From Stomoxys calcitrans (Eukaryota > Arthropoda > Insecta > Diptera > Muscidae), in assembly GCF_963082655.1 (NCBI RefSeq), contig NC_081553.1:210896117-210960116 (forward strand): a stretch of 64,000 bases of DNA. The letters are read 5' to 3'. The notes beneath the pieces are model-generated. The model made no database searches. It was not told the DNA's origin and was given only the letters and a program-made list of their open reading frames with translations. The position numbers were made by a program, and so were the translations under genes. Positions 1-11,118 of this stretch are shown in pieces; position 1 is the first letter of the stretch; each line of letters opens with the position of its first letter.

Positions 1-271
1 TTGACGATCCGTGACAAGTGTTTTATTCCTAAGCATAGGTTCCACCTTGGAAAGTACGAATCGATAATAATAAATATAATTGTTGGACTACATTAGAACA
101 AATTCCTACGTGAACGTAAAACGGAAATTGCTACAGACGCTGTGCACGAGAATGAGACCGAAAATGAAAAAACCGTGCGCCTTAAGTCTGGCCCAGAAAC
201 GGGTACAACTGCAAGGTCAAGGGTTTTCATAGATTCTGCTGCCAAAATCATAAAGAGTAATCGGAAGAGTG

Positions 272-602
272 TACAGAGGCCATAGCGCAGAGGTTACCAT
301 ATCCGCATATGAAGCTGAACGCCTGGGTTCCAATCCCCGCGAGGACATCATAAAAAATTTTCAGCGGTCGTTATCCTCTCCTAATGCTGGCGATTTTAAG
401 GTACTGTACCTTCTTGGTATGGCAGCCATGTAAAAATTTCTCCACTAAGAGGTGTCGCACTGCATCACGCCATTCGGACTCGGCTATAAAAAAAAGAGGC
501 GCCTTATTAGTGAGCTTAAACTTTAATCGGACAGCATTCATTGGTATGTAAGATGTTTGCCCCTGTTCCTTAAGGGAATGTTGATGGGCAAAAAAATTGC
601 AT
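272..602 (+). repeat. tRNA-derived SINE, near full length (S1)
   Basis: Pol III promoter boxes can be read: A box TAGCGCAGAGG at 283-293, matching TRGYNNANNNG, and a B box GGTTCCAATCC at 326-336 (consensus GGTTCGANTCC). The tRNA-like head is followed by the family body: ACGCCATTCGGACTCGGC, then TATAAAAA..GAGG, ATCGGACAGC and a tail in TTGATGGGCA. At least eight other copies or fragments of the same body lie in the window, on both strands. The order of boxes gives the orientation. Confidence 0.75.
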
Positions 603-604
603 TA

Positions 605-1800
605 TACTCTCCTCTAGGGCCAAGATATCTACCAGCTTGACATCACGGCCTGAATTACAGCCGAATAGGGAACGATAACACTCTCGCGGGAATCGATGAC
701 GCCATATGGCAGAAGAGTATCAAGGTCATTGGTTACAGTAACGAGAAGGCATTAAATATGCTCTCTACCAGCTTTAGTGGCTCTGAGCCCCTTTGGACAA
801 TTGCGAAGAGACGTGCGAAGGATAAAGGAAATAGCCAGGATCTTTGGTTCCTGGTTCATAGTTTTCGCCACTCCTGTAGTCCTTGCAAGGAAATTCACGT
901 TCCATTTAAACTATGTAAGAATGGCCTTGCCGGCAGATGACGACGCTGCCCAAGAGTTGGGGCATGAACTGCCAGCTGCTCCGAATTGTGGGAAAGAAGG
1001 CATTGCCTGGGCCCTCATCTAGGTACCGACAAAATGTAATATTCGAAGCTGTATCGTAGCCGTATCGTATATAAACCTGACTCTGATTTCTCCTTACAGC
1101 AATGATAACCCTGTTGTTGATGTTGTAATCACATTTGTATGTATAGGTGGCGATCCTCGTCAAGCTTTATATGTGAGCAAACTCTTTCCTGTCTATAAGA
1201 TTTTTTGCCGCAGGAACGTTATGGCCATTGGTTATTTTAGAGTGCCAATAACTAGCCTTGTCATACCGAGTATCATAGGCACTTAGTGAAAGGCCGGTGC
1301 CGCCCGACCTCTCACTGAGACTCTCCACTCGATACCGCAAATTGGAGCATCCCACTATCCGCAAACTGTGGAAGCCCAGTAATTTCCCAATTTCTATCCG
1401 ACATGTACGTTGGAAAATGATATCCAAAATCAATTCCAAGTGATTCTATATAAACACAGTCATTGATGGAGGGCATATGAGATTCGGATCAACTAATTGA
1501 AGCTTAACAGAGAAGATTTTGCTAACATTTGTGGATGTATTTGCATTTAAAGTAAAAAAATTCTTGATGGTTTATTTATTCCAACTAAACTTCTAATTCT
1601 TTACCTATATCGTTAAGATATAGGTCTATATATATATGTTATATATATATATATTATGTTATAGGTGCGATAAAATCATTAGGTTTTTTATTCAAAATTT
1701 ACACATTTTTGCAAAAATGTGGTAATTACCTAAGGTAATTGCCTGTTCTAAAATCGCGAATGACTTCTTTTTAATTCACTATCTTTGTCTAGTAGTAAAC
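605..1800. other. No recognised gene; AT microsatellite near 1621-1668
   Basis: Short open frames on both strands here show no family resemblance that I can name. A TA-rich stretch (TATATATAT runs) spans about 1621-1668. The missing downstream reductase exons were searched for on the minus strand and not found. Confidence 0.5.
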
Positions 1801-1804
1801 TTAC

Positions 1805-2651
1805 CTTCAGTAATGGCATATCTTTACACATTTCCAATAAATTCCATGTGGCAACAGCATTAACTCTGGCAGCAACTTTCAGGCGCTCATTGAATCGTAC
1901 CGTGGCTGCACTATGAAAAATTATATTCACCTCAGCACACAAAACTTTCTTATCCACATTGCTAAGGCCTATAGTTGGAGAGATTAAAAAATAGTAAGCA
2001 ACATCATTTAAACTTAATCCGGGAAAACTCATACCAAAATCCTCTCTTTCAATATCTCCCGCCAAAAATTTCAATTTACGCATGCGCTGTGGACAATGGG
2101 CACGCACACGCTCAAATATTTTATGCGAACAAAATTCATTGAAACGCTGCTGGGGTTTCTTGCTATTTTTCTCTCGTATCAATATATAGATGCAGTTGAT
2201 CTGAGGAAAGCTCCAGAGAAGCTTTTCCAATAATGTTTTGCCCACAAAACCGGTGGCACCTGCATGGCGAGAAATGAAGAAAACAACATTAAATCAACAA
2301 GGCATATGATCAACATGCTGCCTCCACACTTGAGGTGTGGAGTTAGCATTTTTTTTTTCTCCAATCGATTGCATGTTGCATGGGGCCAAACATAGTCGTT
2401 CAAATGACGATCAATATGTTGCATGGCCATCATCTGGACTAGTAGCTTAGAAATTAAGAAAGTTTTCTTTTAAACGATGCAACCAATTGCAATGGAATGG
2501 AAAATTTTATAAGTCAAAGGAAAGTATTTATAACCAGCACTAGATTTACATGATTTTTTTTTATAAATTTTGTAGGGAATAAAATAATAAAGGAATTTCA
2601 TTCTCTTTGCTTACCCGTTACAAATATGACTGCATCCTGATAGTAGTCCAT
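1805..2651 (-). CDS. Fatty acyl-CoA reductase, 5' exons only (partial)
   Basis: Three exons join in frame on the minus strand: 2651-2615, 2259-2035 and 1968-1805. Together they encode 142 residues from MDYYQDAVIFVTG. The dinucleotide-binding loop GATGFVGK lies near residues 13-20, followed by LLEKLL..IYILIR and, near residue 110, FHSAATVRF. These are hallmarks of the NAD-binding domain of fatty acyl-CoA reductases, which make fatty alcohols from acyl-CoA at ER or peroxisomal membranes. The intron at 2034-1969 is only 66 bp and contains no stop, so a raw ORF reads through it. Removing it restores the usual GDIEREDF-GLSNVDKK alignment. Exon 3 ends in AAG followed by GTAAGT. The next exon, expected to start near the active-site VSTAY segment, is not visible in positions 1-1804, so the gene continues off the window or is broken. 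The ATG at 2651 is also preceded by a TTTTCAG acceptor-like site, so more upstream coding is possible. Confidence 0.8.
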
Positions 2652-3554
2652 TTGGGTTTGCTGAAAATGTTTATCCCTTTTAGTCTTTTAATTAATGTAG
2701 AAACCTTGCTTATTAAAAATACTGGCTAATTGAAAATCCTGCAGATATTTCTTGGAACTCCTTCTTCTATAATAGCAGATTTTCCCTTCCAGACTTTACT
2801 TCATATGCTGTAGTTTTTCCGCGATGTCTTCTTACTTCAGTTTTCTATGTTTGCGCAGTCCGAAGCCTTTGAGTAAACTAAATTTCCATTTGATGCTGCA
2901 AAGATAGTTTGTGGCAGCTATCTCAACTAAGAAAAGCTTTACTCTCCTTCAAGACTTCTCTTTAATAATCATCCACAACTGATATGTGGCACTAGCAGTT
3001 AATGGTAATTAATTTCTAAAATAAAATCAAATGACCAACAATTTTGCACTCTACTGGAAAAGTGTTAATCAATGTTTAATTTATCAAGAAAAAAATCCCA
3101 AAAATTTGATTTCTGAGAAAATGTTTGTGAAAATATCAAAGAAAATTAAGGAAAATAGCTTGACCCATTTAAATAGGAGGAAGATATACTAATCTCGTCA
3201 TTCTGATAAGAACTTGGACTAAGAACACTTTTCGTACCTAAGAAGGCCGATTGGGATCCCGGTGCTATGTGTGGATATATTTGCATTTAAAGTTAAAATC
3301 AAGTCTTAATTGATCTTGAGAACCAAACCTTCCATTGTACAAGAGGCAAGTCTGGATGTTCAAGCCGTACATACACAGGTTAAGTATGAGGCATCCACTA
3401 CGCGTCATCAACAAGACGACGATGGGAAATCTGACTGATTTGGAAGTAGTTTCGGATCGTATTCTGAGGCAACACTGACATCAAGTGCGTGAAACAGTAG
3501 CCAGATAGCCAGAGGCATAGTATTTGTGGGACTCTGATATTGCCATCTGGTAGT

Positions 3555-3645
3555 TCATGCAGTACGGATGGAACAAAGCCTAAGAAGAAAACAGGTTTTG
3601 GCCCCTACATTAAGGACTCAGTGACAGAATCCTATTTTCGGTCTG
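3555..3645 (+). mobile_element. Possible RNase H fragment of a non-LTR retrotransposon
   Basis: One frame reads STDGTKPKKKTGFG followed by YIKDSVTESYFRS. This resembles the first beta strands of a retroelement RNase H (TDGS...K..G.G.Y). Flanking sequence from about 3300 to 3760 is broken by stops. The match is short, so this is a tentative call. Confidence 0.35.
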
Positions 3646-3759
3646 TTTGGTGCTGGGTCTTGCGGAGTTGGAGTGGATTGATGTGGCAGACGTCTCGGCT
3701 GTAAGGGTCAGAGGAGAGCCGTCAATAAACTTGATAAATGCGGAGACTTCTCAAAAATA

Positions 3760-4540
3760 TTTGTATCTCGGAATAGGTAACAAGCTACACAAATTTTAAA
3801 GCCTTTCAGGATGAGTGGATGGATTATCTACTAGGTGGTTAATGATCTTCATTTGTTTCCAGTGAAGCGGCAGATCTAAAGGCTCAGAAATGGACAGTTA
3901 AAACCCAACAGCTGCGTTAGTCGCATCAGACCATAGAATGTTAACCGCCTCTTCTATAGGTGTGGATGCCTCAGCACCTATAGTCGGGAGTAATGCTTCA
4001 AGCGCACCACCAATGGTCAGACAATGAGACATATAACCTAGAGGGATGTCCAGTTCGTCCTTCGTCTTTAAGTAAAAGTGGTGTTTTCGTTTCAAACCCA
4101 GACAGCGACAGTATCAATGAAACACTCACTAAGCGCAGCCCAATCGAGAGATGATTTTAGTGGGATGATAGCAGTGTGAGCGTGAAAGCAAGAAAAAAAT
4201 ACGGCACGAAGGCAACTGAGAGGTATGTACTGGCTGCGTAATCGAACGAAAGTGCAGAATGTTCGTAGGGATAGAACAATATTCCAACCACTTCTGCGGA
4301 AGTTGGGAAGAGTATCAGGTATCCCAGAGAGCAGAACACTGCGAAATTGCTAAAAAAAGTGTTCCCCTCTTTCAAGTACGCTGAGAAGAGCAAGCCAACC
4401 TCACTCCCAGACAGTATCCTACGGAGGGAGACAAAGTCGGAACAGGTTGCAACGAAGCGCGTACGGTCCCTGAGGCTTAATGGAGGAACAGCCGAAGATG
4501 GTCGCTGAAATAGTAGCCAGGAGGCTTGCACACTTGCCTA
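3760..4540. other. No recognised feature
   Basis: A 124-residue open frame on the minus strand (4531-4157) has no recognisable domain and probably arose by chance or belongs to decayed retroelement sequence. I see nothing else that I can support. Confidence 0.4.
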
Positions 4541-4542
4541 AT

Positions 4543-5647
4543 TTTTATACCCTCCACCATAGGATGGGGGAGCGATACTAATTTCGCCATTCTGTTTGTA
4601 ACTTCTCGAAATATTCGTTACCCCATAAAGTATTGGGTTGCCCAAAAAGTAATTGCGGATTTTTTAAAAGAAAGTAAATGCATTTTTAATAAAACTTAGA
4701 ATGAACTTTAATCAAATATTCTCTTTTTACACTTTTTTTCTAAAGCAAGCTAAAAGTAACAGCTGATAACTGACAGAAGAAAGAATGCAATTACAGAGTC
4801 ACAAGCCGTTGGGTTGCCGCAATTACTTTTTGGGCAACCCAATATATATATTCTTGATCGTCGCGACATTTTATGTCGATCTAGCCATGTCCATCTGTCT
4901 GTCGAAAGCACGCTAACTTCCGAAGGAAGTTACCTGTGTAGGTCGGTTGATATTGTAAATGGACCACATCGGTCCATGTTTTGACATAGCTGCCATATAA
5001 ACCGATCTTGGGTCTTGACTTCTTGAGCCTCTAGAGTGCGCAATTCTTATCCGATTGGAAGGAAATTTTGCACGACGTGTTTTGTTATGATATCCAACAA
5101 CTGTGCCAAGTATGGATCAAATCGGTCCATAAACTGATATAGCTGTCATATAAACCGATCTTGGGTCTTGACTTCTTGAGCCTCTAGAGGGCGCAATTCT
5201 CGTCCGATTTGACTGAAATTTTGAATGAGGTGTTTTGTAATGATATCCAACAACTGTGCCAAGTATAGTTCAAATCGGTTCATAACCTGATATAGCTGTC
5301 ATATAAACCGATCTTGGGTCTTGACTTCTTGAGCCTCTAGAGGGCGCAATTCTCGTCCGATTTGACTGAAATTTTGTAAAACGGCTTCTCCCATGACCTT
5401 CAACATACGTGTCCAATATGTTCTGAATTTATATATAGCTTTATATAGCTCCCATATAAACAAGGCGCAATTATCCGAATGGACTGAAATATAACACAAT
5501 GACTTCTAGAATGTTCAGCACTCAATTGTTTGCCTAAAGCATTGTTTACCTGAAAAGAGATACCGCGCAAAGAACTCGACAAATGCGATCCATGGTGGAG
5601 GGTATATAAGATTCGGCCCGGCCGAACTTAGCACGCTCTTACTTGTT
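4543..5647 (-). repeat. Family R interspersed repeat, minus orientation (R1)
   Basis: Near-complete copy of the most abundant long repeat in the window. Read on the minus strand it starts with AACAAGTAAGAGCGTGC, then the GC palindrome TTCGGCCGGGCCGAA and TATACCCTCCACCATGG. It ends with the inverted counterpart CCATCCTATGGTGGAGGG. Between them lie about three tandem units of roughly 120-170 bp carrying GCGCCCTCTAGAGGCTCAAG, AAGTCAAGACCCAAGATCGG and TTTATATGACAGCTATATC. A MITE is nested at 4633-4842. No coding capacity is evident. Class unknown. Confidence 0.7.
4633..4842. mobile_element. Mariner-type MITE, 210 bp, nested in repeat R1
   Basis: The element has 26-bp identical terminal inverted repeats, beginning TTGGGTTGCCCAAAAAGTAA at both ends. 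It is flanked by a TA target duplication at 4631-4632 and 4843-4844. Removing it restores the host R-repeat sequence AAAGTATATATATTCTTGA. The interior is AT-rich and non-coding. TA target choice and terminus style fit the Tc1/mariner superfamily. Confidence 0.88.
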
Positions 5648-5656
5648 TTTATGTTA

Positions 5657-5684
5657 TTTATTTTCTTAATATAAAAAATTTATT
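5657..5684 (-). terminator. Candidate poly(A) signals of transporter gene A
   Basis: Two AATAAA hexamers lie on the minus strand at 5684-5679 and 5662-5657, about 190-215 bp past the gene A stop codon and just before repeat R1. Their position is typical for a fly 3' UTR. No transcript evidence is available. Confidence 0.4.
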
Positions 5685-5873
5685 TACAAAATATATTCAT
5701 CTTAGTTTTAAGTACATACGAGTGCATTGGTAATATAACATCACTTTTATAAAATTTAACTATAAATAAATACGTATGGTGCGTAATATTTATAATTAAC
5801 AACATCTAAGTAACACAGTTAACTTTCCAGACGTCACCTGTGCGGCGATTCACCAGTTACTGCCCTTACCAGT

Positions 5874-8800
5874 TTATAGATGCGTATTACTCACATCCAT
5901 CTCCACGGGCCATACAGTTTCTCTTATGGATGATGCCGTTGCCTTTTGATCGTTATCCTCGCCTTTGGTTGTCCTCAAAGGGGCGGCGGTGACAGCAACT
6001 TGATTGCGAGGAGTCAGCATGAAGCAGGTACAAATACCACCGAAAATGCTTAGAGCACAATAGGAGCTAAGGGAGAGCGCTACATCGATCTTTTTCAGTA
6101 CATTGATAAAGGGAGCCGATAGTAGCCAGACACGAGCCCATGTCACCACAGAGAAAACATAGGGAATTTTTTTGTTCATTGGCATAACCTCAGCCATGCA
6201 GGCCAGAATCATGGATTGGGCACATGAGACACCCATCTTTGGTATGGTGGCAATAATCATCCACAAAGTGACCTTGACAGAGGGATTCACTAAAAAGAGG
6301 GGAAAAGAGAAAAAAAAATTAAAAGGTATTTTAATTTTAAGGCACACACATACTTTCCGAATGGCTAAAGAACCAGCCTAGACATCCGATGAGACCAGCT
6401 ATAATATTCACAGCTCCGGCCCATTGCCATTTCCATTTGTTGTGTTTCAGAGTGAAATGTAAAGCCAAGAAGCAGCCCACGATTTCCGAAAAGCCTTTAA
6501 AGAAATGGAAATTATTTCATGTTACAAAATCATTATAACCATTTCTTCTACTCACCCATGGCTATTGTGTTGGGTACCAAATAATCCCTTCCAAAGGATC
6601 GTATATTCAACAGCATACCCATGAAATTTATAATGAAAGCAGCCAAAGCCAAATGGGCAGCCAACATGTGTATGGTGGCCCTTGGACCTTTCCACAAATC
6701 TAACCATTTTGCTGGCGCCGGGGCTGAACGTAATTTTACCCTTAAACTCTCCAATTGTTGATGCAAATCTGCAGGAATCTTACACAAACGATCATTTATG
6801 GCTGCACCCTCCCGCACTATGTCCGCCACACGTGCCACAGCCTTATCATCGCCATTCTTCAACAGCCATCTAGGAGATTCTGGTGTCCACTGCAATAGCA
6901 GTGTCAATACCAATGTGGGGAATGTAATGCCCAAGTATATGTGAGTCCAACTATTGAAGAATGATGAGAGTGAGGGTAGAAAAATGACACCAATAGACCA
7001 AAATGTGTCATAGAGTATGATGGAGCCCAGGCGATACGAACCGGAAGTGATGTCGGCAACTGCAAAAAATGCAAAACTCACGATGAAATTAAAATTATTT
7101 TTAAGGACTAGGCCCAAAGGGCAACGAATGGCAGGTGGTCATAAAGTTGGAGTTGTAAAAACTGCAAAATAATGTGGCCCAATCTAGACTTGAAGGAGGC
7201 AGCTGTAACTGAATGCTAAAGTTGGAATCCTGGCGAGAACATTGGAACAATTTTTCCAACAATGGTTTTTCCCCTTCTAATGCTGACGCACTTGTGAGGT
7301 ACTATGCTATGCATAGAAGCCATATAAAAATTCCTCCCCAAAGAAGACTCCGCTTTAAAAAGGAAGTCTCTTATCGTTGAACTTGAATGGGAGAGCACTT
7401 ATTGATAATTGAAAAGTTTGCCCCTGTTCGTCAATCGAAAGACCAGGGGAAGAGGACTACCGCTTTGCTGTCGCTAGCTAGAACAGACGCCTCAATTATT
7501 GTATCCGTTATGACAGGTTACTGTCTGATCGGAAAACATTCTGACAGACTAATTGTTCCCAAGAACGATTTTTCAAAGGCTGTGAGGATGTCGAAGCAGA
7601 AGAGACTATAGAACATCTGCTATGTCAGAAGGAGTTCCACTTTAGGATCTCATTTCTTAAAGAACTTGTCGGATTCCGTTGATGGGTTTTTAAAGCGCAA
7701 GTAACACAGTGAAACAGCGAAACGGTCGGCAGAAAGGCGATATGGGGAGATCCGGATTATTAGAAGACGATAATATGAGACGGAAGCAAGTAGGAGGTCA
7801 GTAAAGCTTTCGGTTTCATAACAGGACACACATGAATACGAGATCACTTATGCTAAATTGGTGCGGCAAGTGATAGCATGTGTGGGGAATGTGGGGAAGA
7901 TGACAAGACTTTGGAGCATTTCCTATGTCATTGGCCGGCTTTCGCGGCTGACAGAAACCGATACTTAGCTCGGGACACATTACCAGACATATTTTGTAAG
8001 CAGCACCGAATTCTTGACTTAAATAATCTTTTTTGAGGTAACTTACTACGTATCGACTGATTAACGAACCAGCCAATATAATTCATTTAATCTCACAACA
8101 ATATTCATACTTCACAGGGATTCAAGATAACCTAAGATGACATGATGCATTAATAACAATTTGACTTTCCATGTGGGCACTAAAAATACCTCTTGTTTAG
8201 GAATGTTGTGCTAAAACAAACAAAATGTTGGTCTAAAACAAACTTTTTCTTAACGAAATTGTACCCTCTTTTTCTTAACGAAATTGTAAACTACCCTTTC
8301 CCTAGGGTAAGGGTACTAAAACTACCCTTTCCCTAGGCTAAGGATACTAAAACTACCCTTCCTTTGGGGAAAGGGTACTAAAACTACCCTTCCTTTGGGG
8401 AAAGGGTACTAAAACTACCCTGTCTTTAGGGAAAGAATACGCAAAATTCCTTAGGGAAAGGGTACGTAAATTACACTTCCCTTAGGAAAAGGTTGCTACC
8501 GTTTCCCTAGGGTAAGGGTACATAAACTACCCCTTCCCAAGGGTAAGGATATTAAAACTACCTTCCCTTTGGAAAATGGTACTAATTATAGTTTCCTTAG
8601 GAAAAGGGTACTAAAACTAACTTTTTCTTAAGAAAGTGTACTATAACTACCGTTTCCTTAGGGAAAGGTACTAAAACTACCCTTTTTTTGGGAAATGGCA
8701 CTAAAACTACCCTCTCTTAGGGAAAGGATACTAAAACTACAAAAACTACCCTCTCCTTAGGGAAACTAGCCTTCTCTTAAGGAAAGTGTACTAAATCTAT

Positions 8801-11118
8801 CCTCTCCATATTCATCCAGGAAGGACCAGTAAAACTTTACAAATAATTTTCTGATATGGCACCTATCAGAAAGTTTTTTTAAAAAAAAACCCATAAAATT
8901 CAGAAAAATGCATGAAATCTTTAATTGAAACGATAGTACGGTCCACATAATTTAATGTTTGAAGATTATTTCATGCAAATGTTGACCATGACTGCGCCTC
9001 AAACGGTCCATTCGGGATAAAACTATCCAGGTCACATGAATTGGACTGAACAGCAGCAAATGCCTGATTCAAATCATTACCATTTCACAGCGAAATCAGA
9101 AACAACCAACATCGACAAACCGTCCAAAAAAGGGTACTAAAACTATCCTCTCCTAAGAAAAAGGGTGCTAAAACTACGCTTTCTTTAAGGATAGGATACA
9201 AAGATAACTATGTCCTTAGGAAAAGGGTACTTAAACTACCCTTTCCTTAGAAAAAGAGTACTTAAACTACAATTTACTTAGGGAAACGATACTAAAACTA
9301 ACCATTCATTAGTGAAAGAATACTAAAACTACCCTTTCTTTGGGGAGAGGGTACTAAACCTACCCTTTCCTTAGGGAGAGGGTGCTAAACCTACTCTTTC
9401 CTTAGGGAGAGGATACTAAAAATATCCATTCCGTAGGGAAAGAGTACGTAAAATACTCATTCCTTAAGGAAAGGGTACGTAAACTACTCTTTTCTTAAGA
9501 AAGGGTTCTAAAACTACCCTTTCCTTGGAGAATAATACTAAAAATATCATTTCCTTAGGGATTAATATTAGAAAACCTTTTCTGGAGGAAAGTGTACTGA
9601 AGCTTCTCTTTCCTTAGGGTATTTAAGCTTCCCTTTCCTCACTAAAACTACCCTTTCTCAAAGGAGAGGGTACTTAAACTACCCTTTTCTTAGGGAAAGG
9701 GTATTAAAACTACCATTTCCTTAGGGAGATGTACTAAAACTACCCTTTCCTTAGGAAAAGGATATGAAAACTACCATCTCCTTAGGGAAAGAGTACTAAA
9801 AATACCTTTTCCTTAGGGAAAAGGTACTTAAACTACCCTTTCCTTAGGGAAAATGTACTAAAAATACACTTTTCCTGGGGAAAGAGTACTAAAAGTACCC
9901 TTTCCTAAGGGAAAAGATACTAAAACTACACTTTCCCTAAAGGAAAGTGTACTTAAAGGTACCTTTTCCTTATGGAAAGAGTACTAAATTTACTAAAAGT
10001 ATTCTTTCCTGTTGGAAAGGGTGTTAAGATTACACTTTCCTGCGGGAAATGGTGCTAAAGGGTACTAAATCTTCTCTTTTCTGAGGGAAAGTGTACTAAA
10101 ACATTCCGTAGGGATTGGGTTCTAAAACTTTTCATAGGGAATGGGTACTAAAACTTTCCATGCGGAATGGGCATCAAAACTTTCCTTAGGAAAAGGGTAC
10201 TAAATCTACCCTTTCCTGCAGGAAATGCTACTAAATCTGTCCTTTCTCATAATTTCTCTTTAATTAAACCGCTCCTCGTAGCGATACTTACATATAGCTT
10301 GACCGGAGGTGAACATGATTGCACAACAAACGGCCGATAAACACCTGAAAGCACAGTGCAAACTAAAATCTCGAGCATATCCAGTTATTACACCACAGAC
10401 AATCTGCAGCATTTGGCCAATGAAATACACAGTGCGGGGACTTAAGCTGCAATAAAACATCAGGGATAGACAAAACTGCTTAATTTTATTTTTTTTTTTT
10501 AACTTACAATAACATCATTTTAGTGCCCGCTACACCTCCCACCAACACACCAAAGAGATGCCAATATTGGGTCCAGGCCACAAATATATCTCTGAGACAT
10601 ACCAAATCGAATTCCATTATCAGTGATTGAAAATCAAAATTGTACAGGAATTTTGTGCATTCTCGTCTACCCTCAACGGAATCTTCAATGTAACACTGAT
10701 TGGGTGTTATGGTTTGATTTGCACTCAGACCCTGTTGATCACATTCAAACTCTGAGCTGGGATATAATTCTGGGGCGGTGAATATAATGCAGGCCATAAA
10801 CCAGGAGGCTGGAATTTTACACAGAAAGATGATGAGCACAGTTCGCAATTGCCATATGCCAAAATCTCCAATTATTTGGCCTATAATATCTGTGGGCGGT
10901 GCTGAAGGGGCTGCAGGTGTTACTGTAGGAGCTGCTGTGGCTGTAGTTTTTACATAATTTGGTGGGGCAATTTTATAGGGTTCTTCTTTGGGGTGTGTAC
11001 TCGCATGATTGGGTTCGGGGGCCTCGCTAACATAGCCCAGATTACGTTGACCCATTTTGGGGGTGTGTCTGGGCGAAATGCCCCCATTTTTACCAGTACC
11101 ATTGGATTGATGCGGCAT
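5874..11118 (-). CDS. SLC22-type organic ion transporter, gene A
   Basis: Five exons: 11118-10508, 10446-10292, 7059-6556, 6494-6354 and 6289-5874, giving 608 aa. All introns are GT..AG with phases 2,1,1,1. The product should be a 12-span MFS plasma-membrane transporter. Visible parts: a cytoplasmic N-terminus of about 85 residues rich in P, T and A; then GDFGIWQLRT and TM1 near residues 92-113; a large extracellular loop with a sequon at N134 and FDLVC near 170; SPRTVYFIGQ at the TM2-TM3 loop; GQAIFADITSGSYR; the family mark TPESPRWLL; and a hydrophilic C-terminus. The TM2-TM3 loop lacks the canonical DRxGR motif. The start is ATG 11118 (A at -3); the frame is open further upstream but without ATG. 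Introns 1, 3 and 4 are 61-64 bp; intron 2 is 3.2 kb and full of repeats. Genes B and C are paralogues. Substrate unknown. Confidence 0.88.
7212..7432 (+). repeat. SINE copy, degraded (S2), in intron 2 of gene A
   Basis: Carries the family body: CTAATGCTGACGCACTTGTG, GAGGTACTATGC, then GAAGTCTCTTATCGTTGAAC and AAGTTTGCCCCTGTTC. The tRNA-like head is reduced to a B-box remnant (GTTGGAATCC). It is diverged from the other copies. Confidence 0.55.
7440..7690 (+). pseudogene. Non-LTR retrotransposon ORF2 C-terminus, frameshifted
   Basis: The frame reads TTALLSLARTDASIIVSVMT, GYCLIGKHSDRL and then, after a frame change near 7580, CEDVEAEETIEHLLCQ. This matches the post-RNase-H zinc-knuckle tail seen better in the copy at 21276-21990 (TGHCAIGRM..EETVEHWLC). 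It lies within intron 2 of gene A, antisense to the gene, directly after SINE S2. Confidence 0.6.
7880..8040 (+). pseudogene. Second non-LTR ORF2 tail fragment
   Basis: CGECGEDDKTLEHFLCHWP followed by AFAADRNRYLARDTLPD. This is a C-x2-C...H-x4-C knuckle from a different, related element. A closer relative lies at 41895-42235 (CGKYDETLEHFLCHCPAF). Stops follow and no intact ORF remains. Confidence 0.6.
8230..10258 (-). repeat. 31-bp palindromic satellite array (SAT-1), intron 2 of gene A
   Basis: Tandem units of about 31 bp. Each combines a near-palindrome ACCCTTTCC-ttag-GGAAAGGGT with a spacer TACTAAAACT on the plus strand. This is the reverse orientation to the 12.5, 19.3 and 55 kb arrays. 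The common centre here is CTTAGGG. Units are diverged, with many single-base changes and length variants. The array is interrupted at 8808-9131 by a transposon scar. It is transcribed only as intron. Confidence 0.9.
8808..9131 (-). mobile_element. Tc1/mariner transposase 3' scar with flank, inside SAT-1
   Basis: Homologous to 12084-12440 along its length, starting ATATTCATCCAGGAAGGACC and ending AACATCGACAAACCGTCC. Compared with that copy it has lost the transposon terminus (the GGGTGATTTTTTTAGAGC part is deleted after CACCTAT). The tail of a transposase-like frame can still be seen on the minus strand. Confidence 0.6.

Noticed and set aside
283..336. A functional tRNA gene from the A and B boxes
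   Set aside because: No acceptor or anticodon stems fold, and the same boxes recur in all SINE copies followed by the SINE body.
1748..2245. Single-exon reductase ORF as given by the raw frame
   Set aside because: Splice sites at 2259, 2034/1969 and 1804 give a better family fit, and the ends of the raw frame read into introns.
8230..10258. CRISPR-like array
   Set aside because: Direct 31-bp units have no unique spacers of constant length, the genome is eukaryotic and there are no cas genes. It is a satellite.
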